Source of the DNA: a virus
Strand: one strand, 5' to 3'
Virus record (IMG/VR): IMGVR_UViG_3300032893_000735
Coordinates: 41,826 to 105,825 of that record
DNA length: 64,000 nucleotides
In this document: positions 37,532-45,527 of the stretch, piece by piece
How the letters are laid out: each line of letters begins with the position of its first letter
Numbering within the stretch: the stretch's first letter is position 1
The notes under the pieces: model-generated
The model's database searches: none
Seen by the model: only the letters and a program-made list of their open reading frames with translations
What the model was told of the DNA's origin: nothing
Position numbers and translations under genes: made by a program

Positions 37532-38344
37532 ATGGCTACTTATTATGTTCGAGACACATTCGGATTTGTGACCGTGGTAGAGGCTGATTCTTTCTACACG
37601 AACGCGGGGGCGTATGTTTTCTACAATACTACAACAGAAGGACCCGTCAACAGTACGGCGGTAGGCAACTTCCGCACCGAACACGTTGTGTCCGTCATCG
37701 AGGACGAGGCTTTCGAGACACACTTCCCCGCTCATGAAGACGAAGAAGATCCAGAAGAAACGGGCGAGGAAGAGGAATGTGGCGAGTGCGACGGCGTTTG
37801 CCTTGACTGCCGGTTCAAGGAACTCTTGGATTCCGATGAGTTCTTCGAAGCTGTTTACGACGTAATCGAGGCGCGGGAGCAAGCGACTTCTGAGATGGAG
37901 GCAGAAGACGCCGAAGCGGAGGCGACTGCCCCCGAAGTTGGACCTGTTGAAATCCGATGGAACTCCGATCGCGAATATTTTGAATACGGATTCACTACCC
38001 CGAAGGGGTGGGTTGGGTTCAACAGAGCAGACAAGGACGACAAGGAAACCGCAGAAGAATCTCGTGCAGAGTATTTGGGCGGGGGTGAAGAATCGTGGTT
38101 CTTTGAAGATATTGGGGTAACAGTCCCTCTTCTCAAGGTAGTCAAGTGTACTCCAAAGGACGGAGATTCGGTTCAACTCGGATTCTTGACTACTGACGGG
38201 TTTGTTAACTTCTACGAGGGAGTGGGCGAAGAGGGTGCATTTAGTTCAGCCAGCTACGGGCTAAAGCAATACAATGAAGGATTTCGTAAATGGAGGTATA
38301 CGGACCCCTCCAAGTATACCTTCTCGGAGGTGGAGAATGGCTAA
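37532..38344 (+). CDS. Hypothetical acidic protein (270 aa)
   Basis: An N-terminal small domain, a very acidic linker with two Cys pairs (ECGECDGVCLDC, residues 81-92), a helical stretch and a C-terminal domain (residues 140-270). Possibly a zinc-binding adaptor. Starts after AAGGAG directly behind a palindrome copy; overlaps the SSB gene by 8 nt. Confidence 0.6.
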   Translation: MATYYVRDTFGFVTVVEADSFYTNAGAYVFYNTTTEGPVNSTAVGNFRTEHVVSVIEDEAFETHFPAHEDEEDPEETGEEEECGECDGVCLDCRFKELLDSDEFFEAVYDVIEAREQATSEMEAEDAEAEATAPEVGPVEIRWNSDREYFEYGFTTPKGWVGFNRADKDDKETAEESRAEYLGGGEESWFFEDIGVTVPLLKVVKCTPKDGDSVQLGFLTTDGFVNFYEGVGEEGAFSSASYGLKQYNEGFRKWRYTDPSKYTFSEVENG

Positions 38345-38777
38345 GGGTTATTCGTTTGCAATTGTAGAGGGGAACATTGGTCGCGATCCGGAAGTGAAAG
38401 CTCTCCCCTCGGGGGCTAAGGTAGTCAACTTCAGCCTTGGATACGAACGAGGTTTCGGAGATAAGACTCACACCTGCTGGGTCGATGTTGTTTGCTTCAA
38501 GGATCAGGCCGACTTTGCTGAGCGGTATTTGAAAAAGAGCAAGGCTGTCCGAGTAGTCGGTGAGATTGATGTCAGGTCTTGGGAAGACAAAAACACAGGC
38601 CAAAAGCGGTACAAGACGGAGATTATCGCCGACAAAATCCAGTTTGTGGACAGTGGTTCTCGTTCAGAAGCTCCTGCTCGACAGCAATCAGCTCCACAGA
38701 CCCGCCAGCAAGCGGCACCTGCGGCTAGGGAAGAGTCTAACCCGTTCGATGACGACAGTTTGGATATACCGTTCTGA
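38337..38777 (+). CDS. ssb: Single-stranded DNA-binding protein
   Basis: The product (146 aa) has an OB-fold (residues 3-105: VEGNIGRDPEVKALPSG, KTHTCWVDVVCF) followed by a Gln/Pro/Ala linker and the acidic tip DDDSLDIPF that binds partner proteins. It protects single strands during replication and would work with the Bet recombinase. The ATG after GGAGG is preferred over an in-frame upstream ATG. Confidence 0.92.
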   Translation: MAKGYSFAIVEGNIGRDPEVKALPSGAKVVNFSLGYERGFGDKTHTCWVDVVCFKDQADFAERYLKKSKAVRVVGEIDVRSWEDKNTGQKRYKTEIIADKIQFVDSGSRSEAPARQQSAPQTRQQAAPAAREESNPFDDDSLDIPF

Positions 38778-38783
38778 GGTGAA

Positions 38784-39044
38784 ATGAAAATCCAAGTAAC
38801 TCAACAGCACATCAACCAGGGCCACCGAGGATCTTGCACCAAAGATCCGGTGGCCTTAGCTTTGTCTGACGCTGGGTATATTATGCCTTGGGCGTCCCCC
38901 TCTTATATCAAGTGGATGGATATACACGGGTATTGGAGAGAAACAGAAACTCCGTCGGATGTTTACTACTTCATGAGTTCATTTGACAATAATGGGCCTG
39001 TGGAGCCTTTTGAGTTTGAAATTGGCGAGGGAAACGTAGTATAG
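38784..39044 (+). CDS. Hypothetical protein (86 aa)
   Basis: Starts after TGAGGTGAA. It opens MKIQVTQQHINQGHRGSC, then DPVALALSDAG; this pattern occurs in small phage proteins of unknown function. No catalytic motif. Confidence 0.6.
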   Translation: MKIQVTQQHINQGHRGSCTKDPVALALSDAGYIMPWASPSYIKWMDIHGYWRETETPSDVYYFMSSFDNNGPVEPFEFEIGEGNVV

Positions 39045-39061
39045 TTACGACAGGAGTAAAA

Positions 39062-40081
39062 ATGCCGCGTAAGAAACCAGAACCGAAGAAGATTGAACTC
39101 AACGAAGAGCAGAAAGAAGTAGTTGAATTCAGGGAGGGATTTGCTTGCTGCCTAGCAGGCCCCGGCGCGGGAAAAACCAGTGTTTTAGTTGAGAGGCTTG
39201 TCTCTCTGATTGAGGAGGGAGTACCCGCCTCTGATCTGATATCCCTCAGCTTCACATCTACCGCCGCGAAGAATCTTCGAGACAGAGTCGAAGCTAGAGT
39301 CGGAAAACTGTCCACTAATCGGACAGCGGGTTGTGTCACCTTCCACTCAATGGCCCTGAGTTTTGCGCAAGAAGAACGAAACGAATTCAGCTATAATTTG
39401 TCCGAGTTTCCCTTAGCCACAGAGCCGGTAGCTAATAAACTGTCCGCCGAAGCCGCTAAAAAATACGAAATTGACCCGAGGTCTCTACGGTCGTCGGTCA
39501 GCCTGTTCAAGAGGCGCAGGATTTCCCCGCGTAAGGCGGTTCGGGATTCCGAGAATTCACTAAAAGCCTCTGAGCTAAAGATGGCGCTGGCGTACCAGGA
39601 CTATGAAAAGCGTTGCGCGGAACAAGGTATTCTGGATTTTGATTCTCTGATTTTTCAGATGGTGGAGATTCTGGACAAGAAACCGAAAGTCAGGGGACGC
39701 TGGGTTCGGGATTGGCTGCAACTCGATGAATCCCAGGACATGTCCAAAATTGAATGGGACCTGGCCAAACTTATCTCCGGCAAGAGCGTTCTCGCCGTAG
39801 GGGATATCTCGCAGGGAATCTATGGATTCCGGGGAAGCGACCCCCGACTGTTTCGTGACATGTCCGAGATTTTCCCAGGCACAAAAACTCTATATCTGAG
39901 TTGCAATTTTCGTAGTTCGCCCCAGATTATCGACTTCATACGACCAGTTGCGGCCAGTCAGGATCTGGCGGCTAAGTTTCACACTCAAAATCCATCCGGT
40001 CCTCCTCCTCTAGTGAAGGGCTTTTCTTCCGCCGTGGAAGAAGCGAACTGGGTGGTTAGTAGGATCAAGGAGAATCTATGA
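39062..40081 (+). CDS. UvrD/PcrA-like SF1 helicase, N-terminal half (split gene)
   Basis: The product (339 aa) has SF1 motifs: a Q-motif, Walker A GPGAGKTS (residues 33-40), motif Ia SFTSTAAKNL, motif II LQLDESQDMSK, motif III VLAVGDISQGIYGFRGSD and the next NFRSSPQIIDF. It ends EEANWVVSRIKENL, exactly where an intact UvrD would enter motif IV. The rest of the enzyme is the product of 40466-41311. Neither half alone holds all motifs, so both must associate to work, if the helicase is active. A palindrome lies in KLSTNRTAG. Confidence 0.88.
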   Translation: MPRKKPEPKKIELNEEQKEVVEFREGFACCLAGPGAGKTSVLVERLVSLIEEGVPASDLISLSFTSTAAKNLRDRVEARVGKLSTNRTAGCVTFHSMALSFAQEERNEFSYNLSEFPLATEPVANKLSAEAAKKYEIDPRSLRSSVSLFKRRRISPRKAVRDSENSLKASELKMALAYQDYEKRCAEQGILDFDSLIFQMVEILDKKPKVRGRWVRDWLQLDESQDMSKIEWDLAKLISGKSVLAVGDISQGIYGFRGSDPRLFRDMSEIFPGTKTLYLSCNFRSSPQIIDFIRPVAASQDLAAKFHTQNPSGPPPLVKGFSSAVEEANWVVSRIKENL

Positions 40082-40263
40082 GAATCATCAGGTGGTTTAG
40101 GCAGTTTCGAGCTTGGATTGAGTCGGTAGAGGCGGAACGAGAGGAACAGCTTATAAAGGACGTTATGTACGAGATGACTGGGGTGTACGAGGACAACAGA
40201 CGAACTCGGGCGGAGGCTATCATACGGATAGTAAGGTACCGCGACCCAAAAAGGTCTTGGTGA
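40078..40263 (+). CDS. Small basic protein inserted between the helicase halves (61 aa)
   Basis: Starts in an ATGA overlap with the N-half. Helical, charged (WFRQFRAWIESVEAERE). Function unknown. It separates the two helicase halves. Confidence 0.55.
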   Translation: MRIIRWFRQFRAWIESVEAEREEQLIKDVMYEMTGVYEDNRRTRAEAIIRIVRYRDPKRSW

Positions 40264-40277
40264 GGAGAATCCAGATA

Positions 40278-40466
40278 ATGGACAAGTGGATTAGCGTAGA
40301 GGAAGAACTGCCGAAATTCGTAGGCAAAAGTGCAGGAGACGGTCGAGACTTCGCCTACATCGGTTGGGACGGCGTAGACATCGCACCCCTTAACGAATAT
40401 TCAGGGTATTGGCCGCATCTTGTGACCCACTGGATGCCTCTTCCGGAACCGCCGAAGGAGAAGTGA
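40278..40466 (+). CDS. DUF551-like protein (62 aa)
   Basis: The product has the DUF551 layout, WISVEEELP at the start and LVTHWMPLPEPP at the end. These proteins are common in phages; function unknown. The start ATGGAC is one arm of a palindrome. Its stop overlaps the start of the helicase C-half, so all four genes are coupled. Confidence 0.72.
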   Translation: MDKWISVEEELPKFVGKSAGDGRDFAYIGWDGVDIAPLNEYSGYWPHLVTHWMPLPEPPKEK

Positions 40467-41311
40467 TGGACAAAACTACTGCGATCATTTGCAGGACAAA
40501 TCTCGGACTTAGGCCGTTTGAGCAGGCTCTGGCCGATGCTAGCATACCTTACAGGCTCGTGGGCCGTAGCGGGTTTTGGCAACAGCCCGAGGTTCGCCTC
40601 CTTCTAGCCCACCTCCAATGCTGTATCTACCCTTCGGACTACGCCGTTCTATCCGCGCTTCGGGGGCCATTCTACGTCACAAAGTACCTCCCCAAATCCA
40701 AAATAGCGGCGCGAGTCAAGGAGTTGCAGACAGACGGGGAACCTTCTGCTTGGCACCTACTTACCAAGGAAAGCTACTCGCTGGTCGAGAACAAGAACCT
40801 AAAGGCACTTCAAGATTTTGTCCAGTTTATCCACCAACTCAGCCGGTACAAGGATCTCCGACCGGCGGACGTGGTTAAGCAGGTCATCGTGGCACTCCAC
40901 GCAGTTGACTACTACGACTGTGAAACAACGGAAGACAATGACCCAATCCAGAACTTAAACGAGCTTGTGAAAATCGCAGGTAAGCATTCTACTCTGAAGG
41001 AGTTTTTGGATTACGCCCGCCGAGTAACTGCGGCGTCTAAGAAGCGATCTGGGGTAGCGCTGAGCACAATCCACAGCGCCAAGGGGCTCGAATGGCAACG
41101 TGTCTTTATGGTCCAGTGCTCGGAAGGAATAATCCCGCACGCAAAATCCACGGACCTAGACGGAGAACGCAACGCTTTTTTTGTCGGCGCATCCAGAAGC
41201 GAGCGGGAGCTGATCCTGACGTATTCAGGACGACCGTCGCAATTCCTTGAGCCTTACCTAAAGACCGTGGTAGAATCTGAGACAAAGGAGGAGACAGATG
41301 TCCGCAATTGA
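40466..41311 (+). CDS. UvrD/PcrA-like SF1 helicase, C-terminal half (split gene)
   Basis: The product (281 aa) begins TTAIICRTNLGLRPFEQAL, then SIPYRLVG (the post-motif IV region), and holds motif V VALSTIHSAKGLEWQRV and motif VI FVGASRSERELIL. Its frame is the same as that of the N-half, and the inserted 384 nt between the N-half stop and this start is a multiple of three. It has its own AAGGAGAAG before the ATG. Confidence 0.88.
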   Translation: MDKTTAIICRTNLGLRPFEQALADASIPYRLVGRSGFWQQPEVRLLLAHLQCCIYPSDYAVLSALRGPFYVTKYLPKSKIAARVKELQTDGEPSAWHLLTKESYSLVENKNLKALQDFVQFIHQLSRYKDLRPADVVKQVIVALHAVDYYDCETTEDNDPIQNLNELVKIAGKHSTLKEFLDYARRVTAASKKRSGVALSTIHSAKGLEWQRVFMVQCSEGIIPHAKSTDLDGERNAFFVGASRSERELILTYSGRPSQFLEPYLKTVVESETKEETDVRN

Positions 41312-41885
41312 GTTGTACAAAAAACTAGAAGATGGAACGATGAAGGCGTGCGGGATCTTTTACTGTTCTGAATGCAGAATTGTGGCTAATACAAAAGAGG
41401 ATGCTGAATGGTGCCACGGACCACACCTTTGCGCTTGCGGGGAGAAAGTAACCCAAAGCTACCGTAGAATCTGCGACAGGTGCCAATCAAAAGAGTGGCG
41501 TGAAAAAGAGGAGGCGAGGGAAGCCGAACGATTCGAGAAAGCAGAAAAGATCACCGAGGACGAATACACAGGAGAACACGTCTACGCGGGCGATTCCTTC
41601 TACGAGTCGGTAGAATACGCACTTAATTCCTACGACGAAGGATGCGGACCTGAATATGTATGGGCCTGCAAACCACGTGGATTGCCGAAAGTTGGCATAG
41701 AGGACGTAGTGTGCAACCTTCTGGATAACATGTGGGAGGACGCGGATGAATCAGATTTAGAAGGTCTGCCCGAACTAGAAGCAGCGTTGGAAAAGTTTAA
41801 TGAGGCCAACGAGCACATACAAGTTTGGGAACCGGACTACAGCACGGCTATTTTAGTCCACAAAATGGACAAGGAGGAAGCATGA
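41298..41885 (+). CDS. Cys-rich acidic protein (195 aa)
   Basis: An N-terminal zinc region with three Cys pairs (CSEC, CACG, CDRC, residues 23-63), an acidic coiled middle and a C-terminal helical domain. Perhaps a zinc-binding adaptor. Overlaps the helicase C-half by 14 nt; a palindrome at 41856 codes for LVHKMDKE at its end. Confidence 0.6.
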   Translation: MSAIELYKKLEDGTMKACGIFYCSECRIVANTKEDAEWCHGPHLCACGEKVTQSYRRICDRCQSKEWREKEEAREAERFEKAEKITEDEYTGEHVYAGDSFYESVEYALNSYDEGCGPEYVWACKPRGLPKVGIEDVVCNLLDNMWEDADESDLEGLPELEAALEKFNEANEHIQVWEPDYSTAILVHKMDKEEA

Positions 41886-42193
41886 CTAAGTGGCGTAAAT
41901 TCTTGGATTTTCTGATTTCACTGACCCCGAAATATTGGTTGATGAGTTACGGATACGATGAAATCTGGGACAAGAAGCTCAACTGTTTACTGGATAAATA
42001 CAATTTCACAAGGCATACCCAATACACGGCCTTTCTCGGCAAGTGTGAAGTTTGGGTGGCAAACCATCCGTATGCTTCTTTCACCCCTCCATACCTAGAC
42101 TCAGTTAGACCGTCTCGATTAACTATCATCCGTGCTCAGAGGAAACTGGTAGAGGATGTAATCAAGATGCAGGCGGACGAGGGGGTCGAATGA
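41882..42193 (+). CDS. Hypothetical protein (103 aa)
   Basis: ATGA overlap, behind AAGGAGGAAG. Aromatic-rich (LISLTPKYWLMSYGYDEIW), basic at the end. Function unknown. Confidence 0.6.
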   Translation: MTKWRKFLDFLISLTPKYWLMSYGYDEIWDKKLNCLLDKYNFTRHTQYTAFLGKCEVWVANHPYASFTPPYLDSVRPSRLTIIRAQRKLVEDVIKMQADEGVE

Positions 42194-42537
42194 TATTACC
42201 ATTCTACAAAGTAGCCTTATCGTTTCCCCTACCTGCGGGAATTTTTGAAACAGATACGAGCAGGATAGTAGACACGCCTTGTTTGATCTTCAAGTCAGAG
42301 GTTCCGAGATACGTAGACTTTGACTTACCTGACGACTGGATACCGATTCGTTGGATTTGTTTATCCTGCTTCGAGGCGTGCGGAGATGAAACTGATGTTT
42401 TCAAAACAGGAAGCGCACCACGGAGGGAACTGAAGAGAGTAACGGGACCTACTCAGAAGCAGCAAAATCAAATGCTCGACCACGCTCGGCAACACGAGAT
42501 CATGTGGGCTTGGGCGAGAGGATTGGAGAAGAAATGA
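42190..42537 (+). CDS. Hypothetical protein with Cys pair (115 aa)
   Basis: ATGA overlap on both sides. It has WICLSCFEAC, and a basic helical end (GPTQKQQNQMLDHARQ). Function unknown. Confidence 0.6.
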   Translation: MILPFYKVALSFPLPAGIFETDTSRIVDTPCLIFKSEVPRYVDFDLPDDWIPIRWICLSCFEACGDETDVFKTGSAPRRELKRVTGPTQKQQNQMLDHARQHEIMWAWARGLEKK

Positions 42538-43697
42538 GCTTGTACACATCCGCGAATGGTCGAGTTGTGAGCCACGCCTCAAGTTCCGCAATTGATCTTT
42601 TTAAGGGATGCAGGCGAAGGTTCTATCTGGAAAAGATACAAGGCTGGAGAGAGAAGGACAAGAAAGGGTCCTTGGAATTTGGCAAGGCAATCGAAGCCGC
42701 CGTCCAGTTCTTCTATGAGAACGGATGCAAACCAGGAGGCGCAGTAGACCACTTCAAAATGATCTGGCTGAAGTTCGCCGAGATCCCGATGAAATACACC
42801 GACCAAGAAGGTGACTTCTGGAACCTGATGAAGATGGGGTCCGAACTCATGCGGTTGTTCGAGGCTACCTACCAGACAATCCCGATCAAGCACCCGAAAT
42901 TCCAACTCGAATACCGTAAGAAGATCTACCCTGGCTCTCAGTACGATGACCTGGAGTTCCTGGGGTACGTGGACATCCTGAGTACGGAGGACGACGGAGA
43001 ACGCCGGGTAGTTGATATGAAGACGGCGAAAAACCAGCTTGACCTAACCCCGAACATGCTGTCTATGGATGGACAGTTGAGAAAATACGCATGGCTCACC
43101 GGAATACCCCGAGTAGCCTTCTTGAACTTCGTCAAAACTTCCAACCCTGATTCTTTTAAGAAGGGGGTTTCGGTTACTCTTCTGGAGGACGAATACGGAT
43201 TTAAGGCCGGGGAATCGTTTGTTGTCTACAAGGCAGTGGTTCAGGAGGAAGAAGACGGAAGCGACTATACTATTCTGACTCTGGCCTCCCCTGAAACAAT
43301 CCAGAAAATGGACGAGGAACTCGAAGCTATCTCAGGTAAGGGTTCCACGGCCAGGAAGGAAGAGGTCGTAGCTCGGTATTTCACAGAGAAACTTCTTTTC
43401 AACGTAGATCGGCAGTCGGTAACGAAGACGCGAATCCAATACGTCGAAGCCTACATCTCCCCCGAAGACATCCAAGAAACTGGACAAGGTGTCGGGATAG
43501 ATGTATTATCGATTAAACAGGCAGGGGATATGAACTTCTTCGCGGCAGATGGTGGCGTGCGATTCCCAAATAATAGGTGCGTGTACTGCCAATTTAGCCC
43601 GATCTGCCTGAAGAACAAGGAACTGACCGAGCAGACTTTGGTTCAGATCAAAGCTGATTCGGACGACTGGTTGAAGGATTTGGAGGAAGCAGAATGA
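42534..43697 (+). CDS. PD-(D/E)XK exonuclease with Fe-S type cysteines
   Basis: The product (387 aa) is a RecB/Cas4-like nuclease. It has SAIDLFKGCRRRFYLEK near the N-terminus, the core FLGYVDILS with VVDMKTAK (motif II-III, around residues 145-170), and YCQFSPIC at the end. One Cys near the N-terminus and three near the C-terminus could hold a 4Fe-4S cluster as in Cas4 and AddB. It would resect DNA ends for the Bet recombinase. A near palindrome at 43299 encodes IQKMDEE. Confidence 0.85.
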   Translation: MSLYTSANGRVVSHASSSAIDLFKGCRRRFYLEKIQGWREKDKKGSLEFGKAIEAAVQFFYENGCKPGGAVDHFKMIWLKFAEIPMKYTDQEGDFWNLMKMGSELMRLFEATYQTIPIKHPKFQLEYRKKIYPGSQYDDLEFLGYVDILSTEDDGERRVVDMKTAKNQLDLTPNMLSMDGQLRKYAWLTGIPRVAFLNFVKTSNPDSFKKGVSVTLLEDEYGFKAGESFVVYKAVVQEEEDGSDYTILTLASPETIQKMDEELEAISGKGSTARKEEVVARYFTEKLLFNVDRQSVTKTRIQYVEAYISPEDIQETGQGVGIDVLSIKQAGDMNFFAADGGVRFPNNRCVYCQFSPICLKNKELTEQTLVQIKADSDDWLKDLEEAE

Positions 43698-43927
43698 TCA
43701 TCACCACAAAGTCAGGAAGCAAGTACCGTATTGACCTGGATGCAAAAACCTGGTCGAGTGTCCATTTTTCGGACGAATCTGGCTACCTGCGAACCGCAGG
43801 CGGGGACTATGACTATATCCGATTTGAGATCGGAGCACCCCTGGAGATGCTATGCCCGCCGATCACCGAAGGGTCAGCGGCACGGTACATTGAAACCAGC
43901 GATATTGTTTCTGTGGAGGACGAATGA
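43694..43927 (+). CDS. Hypothetical protein (77 aa)
   Basis: ATGA overlap with the nuclease. Small beta-rich domain. A perfect palindrome at 43760 lies inside the gene and encodes SVHFSDES, with no adjacent start. Function unknown. Confidence 0.55.
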   Translation: MIITTKSGSKYRIDLDAKTWSSVHFSDESGYLRTAGGDYDYIRFEIGAPLEMLCPPITEGSAARYIETSDIVSVEDE

Positions 43928-44217
43928 CCCAGTATAGTACGCCCGATAATACCCCCGTTGAACGCATTTTGCGTAATAAAATACGCTGTTTGCGTTGTAA
44001 CACTGAGATCGAAAGCAAGCACAGACATGACTTCAAATACTGCCCGTGCGGAGCCGCAGCGGTGGACGGAGGACTGGACTACCTGAAGAGGTGCGGGAAC
44101 ATGGAGGACATTGTGGAACTGTCCGAGTTCACAACTGAACCGGAGCCGCCACGCCGGAAAAGGACAGAGGCGGAGACTGAACAGCTACTTTTAGCCCTGT
44201 TTGGGAAGTCCAAATAA
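43924..44217 (+). CDS. Zinc-ribbon-like protein (97 aa)
   Basis: ATGA overlap. LRCNTEIES and KYCPCGAAAVDG make a zinc ribbon; the end is basic. The reading frame ends in a near palindrome (44208). Function unknown. Confidence 0.6.
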   Translation: MTQYSTPDNTPVERILRNKIRCLRCNTEIESKHRHDFKYCPCGAAAVDGGLDYLKRCGNMEDIVELSEFTTEPEPPRRKRTEAETEQLLLALFGKSK

Positions 44218-44246
44218 TGGATTTCGGCCTGCACCACTGGAAAATG

Positions 44247-44278
44247 ATGTTTTTCGACCGTGGATAATGTTTTTCGAC
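44247..44278 (+). repeat. Direct repeat ATGTTTTTCGAC before the initiator gene
   Basis: Two perfect 12-bp copies 20 bp apart, ending 14 nt before the initiator start. The spacing, about two helix turns, fits a protein bound on one face, perhaps the initiator itself controlling its own synthesis. Confidence 0.55.
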
Positions 44279-44292
44279 GGAAAGGAGGATAT

Positions 44293-45519
44293 GTGCCAAA
44301 AAGAGTAGTAGATGGGGAGGGGATATGGGGGTCCGACAAGATCCTCCGGCTAAGTACGGAATTCCAGCCTGAATACGCCAACCTTCTTCCGCTCGCGGAA
44401 GCTAACGGAGTTTTCGAAGTTAACCCGCATAAAGTGTGGTCAAGGGTCTATGCCTACAACAGACGGAACGTAACTGTCGAGTGGGTCCAAGAACTTCTCA
44501 ACGAACTCGTGGAGGTCGGTCTTCTCTTGATATGGGAGGACAACGGCAAAGTGTGGGGATTCTGGGACGGGAACGAAAAGGCCGGACGGTTGCCGAAAGA
44601 GTCAGAGCAAAAGAAGTATAAAAACCTCCCACCGAACCCTCCCAAAAATCTCAGCGAAGTCTCAGCGGAGACTCAGCGGAGACTCAGCGGATTCTCAGCG
44701 GAGCTTCCGCTGAATCTCCCCCCTAGGTTTGGTATGGTTAGTAATGTAATGGTTAGTATAGGAACGGACCCTGCGGGGCTCGGTTCTAATTTTTCAAATC
44801 CAGAAAACGGACAAGACTGCGAGGAAGATGTGAACCTGAAGAGATTCAAAGACGAGATGGCAACCATCGGAGTAAACCACGGATTTAAGGTGAAGGCATA
44901 TGACGACGCTTGGGCGGAGTTGAAGACTCTAACCACTGCCCACGGATCTCAGGCGGTCCTGAACGACTTCGACGAGTTCCTGTCCGAGAGTGAAGGTGAA
45001 GAATTCCCGAAGGGAGTTTTGCAGAAGTACCAGTACATCGCCGCCGACCGGCTTTTGGGGAACTCGCCCACGTCGGCAAAGGCGGAAATCAAGTCTCCCG
45101 CCGTGACTGACCTCTGCCGAGAACTCACCTACATGTCCGATGGGGTAATTTCCTTCATCGACAAGCAGAAGATCAAGCTGGCTGAGTTGCTGAAGGACTG
45201 GACGGTAGACGAAATCAAGGCCGTGTTCCGCGAGTGGCTGGACGCCCAAGACGTGAATGACGCCAAGAATGTCCAGTACCTCCCTGGCAAGTTCGTACAG
45301 ATTGCCGACTCCAAGTGCTATTCTTTGCGTAGGAGCCGTCAGGAGAAGGCTGCCGAGGCCGAGGCTAGGGCAGCTAAGGTCAAAGAGCTACAAGAGGCCG
45401 CAGAACGCGATCTAGAGGCATCCAGGAAGAAGAGGGAAGAGGAAGAACAGGTTCTGGACCCACTTGGGCTGTTCTCAGACGAAAATAATTCTACCAGTGT
45501 CGCGGAAGGTGTGGTATAA
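44293..45519 (+). CDS. Replication initiator-like protein containing iterons
   Basis: The product (408 aa) has an N-terminal winged-helix-type domain (residues 7-95: ILRLSTEFQPEYANLLPLAEANG, in parts) of the kind found in phage replication initiators and replisome organisers, a linker, and a C-terminal helical domain with a coiled-coil tail. Five 11-bp repeats lie in the linker-coding DNA, as lambda O carries its origin inside the gene. The GTG after AAAGGAGG was chosen. It is followed by the methyltransferase gene. Initiator function is inferred from the fold pattern and the iterons. Confidence 0.65.
   Translation: MPKRVVDGEGIWGSDKILRLSTEFQPEYANLLPLAEANGVFEVNPHKVWSRVYAYNRRNVTVEWVQELLNELVEVGLLLIWEDNGKVWGFWDGNEKAGRLPKESEQKKYKNLPPNPPKNLSEVSAETQRRLSGFSAELPLNLPPRFGMVSNVMVSIGTDPAGLGSNFSNPENGQDCEEDVNLKRFKDEMATIGVNHGFKVKAYDDAWAELKTLTTAHGSQAVLNDFDEFLSESEGEEFPKGVLQKYQYIAADRLLGNSPTSAKAEIKSPAVTDLCRELTYMSDGVISFIDKQKIKLAELLKDWTVDEIKAVFREWLDAQDVNDAKNVQYLPGKFVQIADSKCYSLRRSRQEKAAEAEARAAKVKELQEAAERDLEASRKKREEEEQVLDPLGLFSDENNSTSVAEGVV
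44650..44704 (+). other. Candidate replication origin: five 11-bp iterons
   Basis: CTCAGCG starts at 44650, 44661, 44672, 44683 and 44694, at exact 11-bp steps, with the full unit CTCAGCGGAGA. The period is not a multiple of three, so the repeat is not kept for the protein. An inverted TTCCGCTGA follows at once, then an AT-richer stretch with ATGGTTAGTA twice (44736-44758). Confidence 0.7.
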
Positions 45520-45527
45520 TCCAGAAA

